Source: an uncultured Lachnospiraceae bacterium
GTDB taxonomy: Bacteria; Bacillota_A; Clostridia; Lachnospirales; Lachnospiraceae
Direction of reading: 5' to 3'
Assembly (NCBI GenBank): GCA_946630765.1
Contig: CAMOZF010000054.1
Span: forward strand, 1-9,201
Length of the DNA: 9,201 nucleotides
Below, piece by piece: positions 5,113 to 9,201 of this stretch. The notes beneath the pieces were generated by a model that saw only the letters and a program-made list of their open reading frames with translations, made no database searches and had not been told where the DNA came from. Position 1 is the stretch's first letter, and every line of letters begins with the position of its first letter. A program made the position numbers and the translations under genes.

Positions 5113-6441
5113 TCAGCCGATACTGACGTCTTCTACCGGGTATCTTCCCTGATTGCCTTTGTTTTCACGAAGCGCCGCAAAAATGATGGTCAGTCCGCCG
5201 ACGCGTCCCATAAACATCAGAAGCATCAGAATCACTCTTGAAATCTGCGAAAGTCCCGGCGTTATGCCGAGCGTCAGCCCGACTGTCGCGATGGCCGACG
5301 CGGTTTCAAAAAGGCAGGTTTTCATCGGAAGCGTTTCGATGCGGCTGATCGCGAGCGCCGAAAAGACACAAAGCATCAGATACATCGAGACCACCGCAAG
5401 GGATTTCAGAACCGCGTCCGGATCGATGCGCCTTCCGAAGGCGGAGACTTCTTTTTTCTGCCGGAAGACAGAAAAGGCTGCAATAAAAATGACCGCCACC
5501 GTGTTAATCTTCATACCGCCGGCCGTAGAACCGGAGGCGCCGCCGATCAGCATCAGAAAAATCGTCATCGCGATGCCGCCGTCCGAAAGCAGGTTCAGAT
5601 CGGTTGTGTTAAAGCCGGCGGTTCGCGGAGAAACTGTCTGAAAAAGCGCGGCGAGAACCCGGTCGGAGGGCTTCATCCCGGCGTTTTCCGCAAAAAGAAA
5701 ATACAGGAACGGGAATACGATCAGAATTACACTGAAGCTGAGGACGATTCTGGACTGCAGACTGTACCTGCGGAGCCGGAATCTGTGCTGCCGGAAATCA
5801 TCCCAGGTTCTGAAACCGATCGCGCTGATCAGAATCAGCAGGATCAGTACGATATTCAGAAGCCGGTCCGTTGTATAGGCAGTCATGGAAGAAAACGGCG
5901 CCTGTTCTCCCATCAGATCAAATCCTGCATTGCAGAAGGCGGAAATCGAATGGAAAAAGGCGTAGGGAATGCCCTTCAGGACACCGAAATCCCGGATAAA
6001 TACAGGCATCAGCGCACATGCGCCGAGTGTCTCCGTAATGACGACCGTAGTCACAATGAAGCGCGTCAGCTTTACGATGCCGCCGACCTGAGAGGCGGAA
6101 ATCGACTCCTGCATCAGGCTGCGCTGAAAAAGGCCGATCTTCTTTTTCCTCAGCATGGAAAAAAGTAAGGAAACGGTAATGACGCCGAGTCCGCCGATCT
6201 GAATCAGGCTGATAATGACGATTTTTCCGAATACCGTCCAGGTCGAGGCTGTATCCAGTACGACAAGACCTGTGACACAGGTCGCGGAAACTGCGGTGAA
6301 AAGCGCATCGGAAAAGCGGACCGCACCCGGAAGCTTTGAAGAGAGAGGCAGCATCAGAAGCCCCGTTCCAAGAAGAATCAGGGCGAGAAAGCCGAAAACG
6401 ATTATCTGGAAATGGGAAAGACGCCAGCGTTTCTTTTTCAT
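5113..6441 (-). CDS. ktrB: Potassium uptake transmembrane subunit KtrB
   Basis: This 442-residue membrane protein of the SKT (TrkH/Trk/Ktr/HKT) superfamily forms the potassium (or sodium-dependent potassium) pore. It consists of four M1-P-M2 repeats. The selectivity-filter segments are all present, each with its conserved glycine: SATCVTGL (G58), SAFCNAGF (G173), SPRTAGFNTTD (G276) and SAIATVGLTLG (G388). The intramembrane gating loop after the third repeat's M2 half, GGASGSTAGGMK (300-311), is also intact. The length (about 440) fits KtrB and KtrD rather than the longer TrkH. ATG at 6439-6441 follows a GGGGTGG ribosome site. The gene has a good upstream promoter (6489-6517) and leads the ktrBA operon. 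The leader of about 40 bases leaves no room for a cyclic di-AMP riboswitch, so control would be at the protein level. Confidence 0.95.
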   Translation of the reverse strand: MKKKRWRLSHFQIIVFGFLALILLGTGLLMLPLSSKLPGAVRFSDALFTAVSATCVTGLVVLDTASTWTVFGKIVIISLIQIGGLGVITVSLLFSMLRKKKIGLFQRSLMQESISASQVGGIVKLTRFIVTTVVITETLGACALMPVFIRDFGVLKGIPYAFFHSISAFCNAGFDLMGEQAPFSSMTAYTTDRLLNIVLILLILISAIGFRTWDDFRQHRFRLRRYSLQSRIVLSFSVILIVFPFLYFLFAENAGMKPSDRVLAALFQTVSPRTAGFNTTDLNLLSDGGIAMTIFLMLIGGASGSTAGGMKINTVAVIFIAAFSVFRQKKEVSAFGRRIDPDAVLKSLAVVSMYLMLCVFSALAISRIETLPMKTCLFETASAIATVGLTLGITPGLSQISRVILMLLMFMGRVGGLTIIFAALRENKGNQGRYPVEDVSIG

Positions 6442-6488
6442 AGTAATCCACCCCTTTTTCTGTAATGTTGAATCGCTGTCATGATTTT

Positions 6489-6517
6489 ATCATAAAGGAT
6501 CGCTAAAAGATTGTCAA
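6489..6517 (-). promoter_or_regulatory. Promoter of the ktrBA operon
   Basis: A perfect TTGACA (minus strand, 6512-6517) and TATGAT (6489-6494) are 17 bases apart, with the start expected near 6482. A small imperfect-loop palindrome, ATGAT-TTT-ATCAT (6481-6493), overlaps the -10 box and the start site and could be an operator, though AT-rich palindromes this short arise by chance. Confidence 0.75.
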
Positions 6518-6554
6518 GAAGAGACTCCTGATCCGGGCATCTTTTTATTCTGAC

Positions 6555-6583
6555 TTGACATTGCATTTTGATATGGCTAAAAT
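6555..6583 (+). promoter_or_regulatory. Promoter of the flavin reductase-like gene
   Basis: TTGACA (6555-6560), 17-base spacer, TAAAAT (6578-6583). The start is expected near 6590, about 25 bases before the ATG. It fires divergently from the ktrBA promoter, with 37 bases between the two -35 boxes. Confidence 0.8.
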
Positions 6584-6614
6584 CACTTTATCGCATTCAC
6601 AAAGGAGACAATCC

Positions 6615-7190
6615 ATGAGTAAAACAACCTGGCGCCCCGGCAATATGCTTTATCCGCTGCCTGCAGTGATGGTAAGCTGCAAAAGAAAGGGCGAGGAAGA
6701 GCGCCCGAATATTATCACCGTCGCCTGGGCCGGCACTGTCTGCTCCGATCCGCCGATGCTGTCGATCTCCGTGCGGCCGTCCCGTTATTCGCACGATATT
6801 ATCGAGGAAAGCGGAGAATTTGTCGTGAATCTTGTGACGGAGAAGCTCGTTTTGGCCTGTGATTTCTGCGGCGTGCGTTCCGGAAGAGATTTTGATAAAT
6901 TCTCGGGCCTCGGGCTGCACCCCTATGTCTCCGATCTTTTAGAGACGCCTGCGATTGAGGAAAGCCCCGTGAATCTGTACTGCAGCGTGGTGAAAACGGA
7001 GCGGCTCGGATCGCATGACATGTATATCGCGGAAATCAAAGGCGTGACGGTGGATGAAAGCTATCTCGATAAGAACGGAAGGTTCGATCTTGAAAGCACC
7101 GGCCTGATTGCCTATTCGCACGGCGAATACTTCTCGCTCGGTGAGAAGCTCGGAAGCTTCGGCTATTCTGTCAGGAAGAAGAAAAAGTAA
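6615..7190 (+). CDS. Flavin reductase-like FMN-binding protein
   Basis: This 191-residue cytoplasmic protein belongs to the flavin reductase-like / flavoredoxin family (split-barrel FMN-binding fold, DIM6/NTAB group). Members bind FMN and either reduce it with NAD(P)H or act as small electron carriers. Signatures: an N-terminal LYPLPAVMVSC strand, NIITVAWAGTVCSDPPMLSISVRPSRYSH (32-60) with the SDPP and SVRPSRYS flavin-phosphate elements, then EFVVNLV (68-74). The SHDMYIAEIKGVTVDE (133-148) and GLIAYSHGEYFSLGEKLGSFGYSV C-terminal parts are common in anaerobe flavoredoxins. The start ATG at 6615-6617 has AAAGGAG 7 bases upstream; an earlier in-frame TTG at 6555 is the promoter -35 box and cannot be the start. 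Single gene, bounded by its own promoter and a terminator. The natural electron donor and acceptor are not readable from the sequence. Confidence 0.9.
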   Translation: MSKTTWRPGNMLYPLPAVMVSCKRKGEEERPNIITVAWAGTVCSDPPMLSISVRPSRYSHDIIEESGEFVVNLVTEKLVLACDFCGVRSGRDFDKFSGLGLHPYVSDLLETPAIEESPVNLYCSVVKTERLGSHDMYIAEIKGVTVDESYLDKNGRFDLESTGLIAYSHGEYFSLGEKLGSFGYSVRKKKK

Positions 7191-7191
7191 A

Positions 7192-7221
7192 AAAGGATCC
7201 GGTCATGCGGCCGGATCCTTT
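7192..7221. terminator. Bidirectional intrinsic terminator between flavin reductase and lipoprotein genes
   Basis: Perfect 11-bp arms AAAGGATCCGG (7192-7202) and CCGGATCCTTT (7211-7221) surround an 8-base loop. On the plus strand TTTAATAATATAT follows, a weak U-tract. On the minus strand the stem is followed by TTTTTTACTTTTTC, a strong one. It starts 2 bases after the flavin reductase stop and lies 31 bases beyond the lipoprotein stop. Confidence 0.85.
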
Positions 7222-7252
7222 AATAATATATGGGTGATTCAGATCTGGGTGA

Positions 7253-7717
7253 TCAGTAGCCGAGATTCTTGATCACGCTCTTGATGGCGTCTTTATTGGC
7301 GTCGTCCTCGTCGACATAGATGAAGGTGTCGGCAATCTGCGCGCAGTACATGAAGCGGCCGCCGTTGCTCTGGGAATACATCTTGTAGTCGTCGTGATCC
7401 GTGGTCTGCGCGGAGCCGGCGCCGGTCTTCTGCCCTTCCATATAGGTTTTGCAGGTATAGTAGTAAGCCTGGGCGTTCTCAACCGTATCGACATCCAGAT
7501 AGATGATATACCAGCCGTCCGGGCTTTTCGCCGCCTGTGCGCTGGTAAAGATGGCATCGGTATAGGTCGAGGAAGCGTCCGTCACCGTAAGGCCTGCGGC
7601 CTCTGCTTTGGTCTTGAAATCTGCAGCGGAAAGCGCTTCCTTTTTACCGCCGCAGGCAGAAAGTGAAAGAATAAGCATGGCAGCGGTTAAAATAATTGCT
7701 ATAACTTTTTTACTCAT
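7253..7717 (-). CDS. Small secreted lipoprotein of unknown function
   Basis: The 154-residue product starts with a classic type II signal peptide: MSKKVIAIILTAAMLILSLSACGGKK, with positive charge at residues 3-4, a hydrophobic core, and a lipobox LSAC with the acylated cysteine at residue 22. It should be anchored to the outer face of the membrane. The mature part (about 132 residues) has a soluble alpha/beta look: DFKTKAEAAGLTVTDAS, then GWYIIYLDVDTVENAQAYYY, then RFMYCAQIADTFIYVDED, then a closing KDAIKSVIKNLGY helix. Small lipoproteins built like this are common in Clostridia, but I do not recognise a named family and assign no function. The start is ATG at 7715-7717 with AGGAGG 7 bases upstream; an upstream in-frame extension (to 7804) covers the promoter and is not coding. 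The gene is monocistronic, between its own promoter and the terminator at 7192-7221. Confidence 0.88.
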   Translation of the reverse strand: MSKKVIAIILTAAMLILSLSACGGKKEALSAADFKTKAEAAGLTVTDASSTYTDAIFTSAQAAKSPDGWYIIYLDVDTVENAQAYYYTCKTYMEGQKTGAGSAQTTDHDDYKMYSQSNGGRFMYCAQIADTFIYVDEDDANKDAIKSVIKNLGY

Positions 7718-7749
7718 GGTGATTCCTCCTTTTAAACTTTCAGAATTTT

Positions 7750-7767
7750 GGGCATATGGATATGCCT
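7750..7767. promoter_or_regulatory. Palindrome at the predicted lipoprotein transcript start
   Basis: GGCATAT (7751-7757) and ATATGCC (7760-7766) are perfect 7-bp arms with a 2-base centre. The predicted start from the upstream promoter is near 7769, so the palindrome lies just downstream of it and could be a repressor site; with a 2-base centre it is a poor RNA hairpin. Confidence 0.4.
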
Positions 7768-7775
7768 GCACTTTA

Positions 7776-7804
7776 ATCTTACAGTAATAAGAAGAAGTTG
7801 TCAA
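7776..7804 (-). promoter_or_regulatory. Promoter of the lipoprotein gene
   Basis: A perfect TTGACA (minus strand, 7799-7804) and TAAGAT (7776-7781) are 17 bases apart. The predicted leader is about 52 bases. Confidence 0.75.
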
Positions 7805-7853
7805 GAGGGTTGCGGGGAGTGTGAAGGTGAAATAAGGACGAAAATGGTGTCAT
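7779..7853 (-). CDS. Possible 24-residue small ORF upstream of the lipoprotein gene
   Basis: GAGGAG (7861-7866, minus strand) stands 7 bases upstream of ATG at 7851-7853, and the frame closes at TAA 7779-7781 after 24 codons (MTPFSSLFHLHTPRN, then PLDNFFLLL). The ORF overlaps the whole lipoprotein promoter, and its stop lies within the -10 box. The good ribosome site is the only support; no homology is recognisable, and chance is quite possible. Confidence 0.2.
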   Translation of the reverse strand: MTPFSSLFHLHTPRNPLDNFFLLL

Positions 7854-7883
7854 GTCGTCGCTCCTCATTGTTTTAAGCGTAAA

Positions 7884-8035
7884 CCGATCACTCCGCACTG
7901 TGTGCTCTCGTGATCGGAAAGTTTGCGGCCACGTTACTGACGAAAACCCGGATCGCTTCGTGCTTTGCACTCCCGCGCTCCTACGACATTCGGCACTTTC
8001 GGCGTATTTCATACGCCTTCGCGCCTCATGTCGTA
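7884..8035. other. Inverted-repeat-rich non-coding stretch; possible structured RNA or repetitive element
   Basis: No convincing gene lies in this stretch, but it holds nested inverted repeats. At 7884-7917, CCGATCAC pairs with GTGATCGG around an inner GCAC-TGT-GTGC hairpin (7895-7905). At 7982-8035, TACGACAT pairs with ATGTCGTA around GGCGTAT-TTC-ATACGCC (8001-8017), with a further partial pairing of GGCAC with GCGCC between them. Between the two, GTGC-TTT-GCAC (7960-7970) is a third small hairpin. The 9-mer TCATGTCGT occurs at 7850-7858 and again at 8026-8034. It lies between the groEL terminator and the lipoprotein promoter. No clear promoter was seen for an RNA on either strand. Confidence 0.45.
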
Positions 8036-8046
8036 CGTTCGCCAGA

Positions 8047-8092
8047 CATAAAAACACCCGGAAACGCAAGCGCTTCCGGGTTGATTTTTATG
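8047..8092. terminator. groEL terminator hairpin, T-rich on both sides
   Basis: The stem ACCCGGAA (8056-8063) with TTCCGGGT (8074-8081) encloses a 10-base loop. Flanking CATAAAAA (8047-8054) and TTTTTATG (8085-8092) extend it with A-U pairs after a small internal gap, so it could work on both strands. It begins about 19 bases after the groEL stop. Confidence 0.8.
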
Positions 8093-8110
8093 CCTGTCTC
8101 ACTGTTTTCG

Positions 8111-9201
8111 TCACATCATCCCCATGCCGGGATTGCCGGCGGGCATGGCCGGTGCCGGCTCCTTTTTGGAAGCGACAACGGACTCGGTGGTCAGGAGGGT
8201 TGAAGCGACGCTGACTGCGTTCTGCAGGGCGGAACGGGTCACCTTTGCCGGATCGAGGATGCCGGCCTTGACCATGTCAACGTACTCGTCGTTGTAAGCG
8301 TCATAACCGACGCCGGCAGCGGCTTCAGTTACTTTGTTGACGATGACATTGCCGTCAAATCCGGCATTGTCAGCGATGAAGTACAGCGGAGCTTCCAGGG
8401 CCTTGAGAACGATTCTCGCACCGGTCTTCTCGTCGCCGTCCAGCTCGTCAACGACCTTCTGAACTTCCTTCTTGGCAAGGATGTAAGCGGTTCCGCCGCC
8501 GGCAACGATGCCTTCTTCAACAGCGGCACGGGTTGCGTTCAGAGCATCTTCCATACGGAGCTTGGCTTCCTTCATCTCGGTCTCGGTTGCTGCGCCGACA
8601 CGGATAACGGCGACGCCGCCTGCGAGCTTCGCGAGACGCTCCTGCAGCTTTTCTTTATCAAAATCGGAGGTGGTGACTTCGATCTGCGCACGGATGGAAG
8701 CGATACGGTCGCTGATGTCCTTCTTGTCGCCCATACCGTCAACGATGATGGTATTTTCCTTGGTAACCTTGACGGACTTTGCACGGCCGAGCATCTGCAT
8801 GTTCGCATCCTTCAGCTCAAGGCCCAGCTCTTCACTGATGACCTGGCCGCCGGTAAGAACGGCGATGTCCTTCAGCATTTCTTTTCTTCTGTCGCCATAA
8901 CCGGGTGCCTTGACAGCAACGACGCTGAAGGTGCCGCGCAGCTTGTTGACGATCAGGGTGGTCAGGGCTTCGCCTTCCACATCCTCCGCGATGATCAGCA
9001 GGCTCTTCCCGGACTGCACGATCTGCTCGAGGATGGGCAGGATCTCCTGGATGTTACTGATCTTCTTGTCGGTGATCAGGATGTAAGGGTTCTCGAGGAC
9101 CGCTTCCATCTTGTCCATGTCGGTGGCCATGTAGGCGGACACGTAACCGCGGTCAAACTGCATGCCTTCCACCAGATCCAGTTCGGTCTGCATGGTCTTG
9201 G
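8111..9201 (-). CDS. groEL: 60-kDa chaperonin GroEL, C-terminal two thirds, 5' end outside the window
   Basis: GroEL forms the double heptameric ring that folds proteins with GroES, using ATP. Visible here are about 363 residues from [19 protein letters not shown], in the apical-domain start, to the stop at 8111-8113. Landmarks include SPY-equivalent [68 protein letters not shown] [49 protein letters not shown] and the ATP-site region [24 protein letters not shown]. The tail ends GNPGMGMM, the usual flexible Gly-Met repeat. About 180 N-terminal residues are outside the window, where groES would be expected upstream. The ATG at 9191-9193 is an internal methionine, not the start. No departures from the family were noticed. 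Confidence 0.97.
   Translation of the reverse strand, partial: KTMQTELDLVEGMQFDRGYVSAYMATDMDKMEAVLENPYILITDKKISNIQEILPILEQIVQSGKSLLIIAEDVEGEALTTLIVNKLRGTFSVVAVKAPGYGDRRKEMLKDIAVLTGGQVISEELGLELKDANMQMLGRAKSVKVTKENTIIVDGMGDKKDISDRIASIRAQIEVTTSDFDKEKLQERLAKLAGGVAVIRVGAATETEMKEAKLRMEDALNATRAAVEEGIVAGGGTAYILAKKEVQKVVDELDGDEKTGARIVLKALEAPLYFIADNAGFDGNVIVNKVTEAAAGVGYDAYNDEYVDMVKAGILDPAKVTRSALQNAVSVASTLLTTESVVASKKEPAPAMPAGNPGMGMM

Noticed and set aside
6442..6554. A cyclic di-AMP (ydaO-type) riboswitch before ktrB
   Set aside because: Ktr operons in Bacillota often carry one, but here the promoter at 6489-6517 leaves only a ~40-base leader, far too short, and no such motif is visible.
7779..8069. 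A 96-codon leftward frame through the gap before groEL
   Set aside because: It runs through the inverted-repeat region and the lipoprotein promoter, is Arg/Ser-rich and has no ribosome site at its first ATG; only its last 24 codons have a possible start and are listed separately.
1..9201. CRISPR arrays, tRNA or rRNA genes, insertion sequences, phage genes
   Set aside because: No regularly spaced repeats, no tRNA- or rRNA-like sequence, no transposase or integrase motifs and no terminal inverted repeats were seen.

Overview
The window looks like chromosomal DNA from a Gram-positive anaerobe of the Bacillota, probably a Clostridia-type gut or rumen bacterium. The evidence is strong AGGAGG-type ribosome sites, sigma-A-like promoters with 17-base spacers, a Ktr-type potassium system, a GPH-family sugar symporter next to a TIM-barrel isomerase, and a GroEL ending in a Gly-Met-rich tail. 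Base composition is moderate. The exception is the first ~125 bases, which are about 69% G+C and seem not to belong with what follows. Nearly all genes read leftward; only tetR, the flavin reductase and the fragment at the left edge read rightward.

Left edge (1-760): the first 149 bases carry a rightward, GC-rich reading frame resembling the C-terminus of a HerA-like (DUF853) ATPase. It meets, tail to tail, the 5' part of an NADP-type isocitrate dehydrogenase gene (icd). IDH similarity stops abruptly after about 161 of some 400 residues, so this is either a real deletion/rearrangement or a chimeric contig joint. icd has a good promoter with a perfect 14-bp inverted repeat directly upstream.

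759-3924: a leftward transporter/isomerase unit (GPH symporter, then a xylose-isomerase-like TIM-barrel enzyme 13 bases downstream) ends in an intrinsic terminator. A promoter overlapping that terminator serves a 163-residue protein with a possible AhpD-like fold. A divergent TetR-family regulator lies upstream of the transporter. The intergenic region between them holds two overlapping dyads and two overlapping promoters, a layout that suggests the regulator controls both the unit and itself.

4440-6441: ktrA and ktrB, gate and pore of a potassium uptake system, form a leftward operon with its own promoter. Divergent from it (6615-7190) is a flavin-reductase-like FMN-binding protein with a near-consensus promoter. 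It ends at a bidirectional terminator shared with a small lipoprotein gene (7253-7717).

7718-9201: a 393-base gap holds the lipoprotein promoter, a palindrome at its predicted start site, a possible 24-codon ORF, a run of nested inverted repeats (7884-8035) and the groEL terminator. The C-terminal two thirds of groEL run off the right edge. Most of the window is ordinary housekeeping and accessory metabolism. The points that most deserve a second look are the left-edge junction, the tetR/transporter operator region, the promoter-in-terminator arrangement and the structured gap before groEL.
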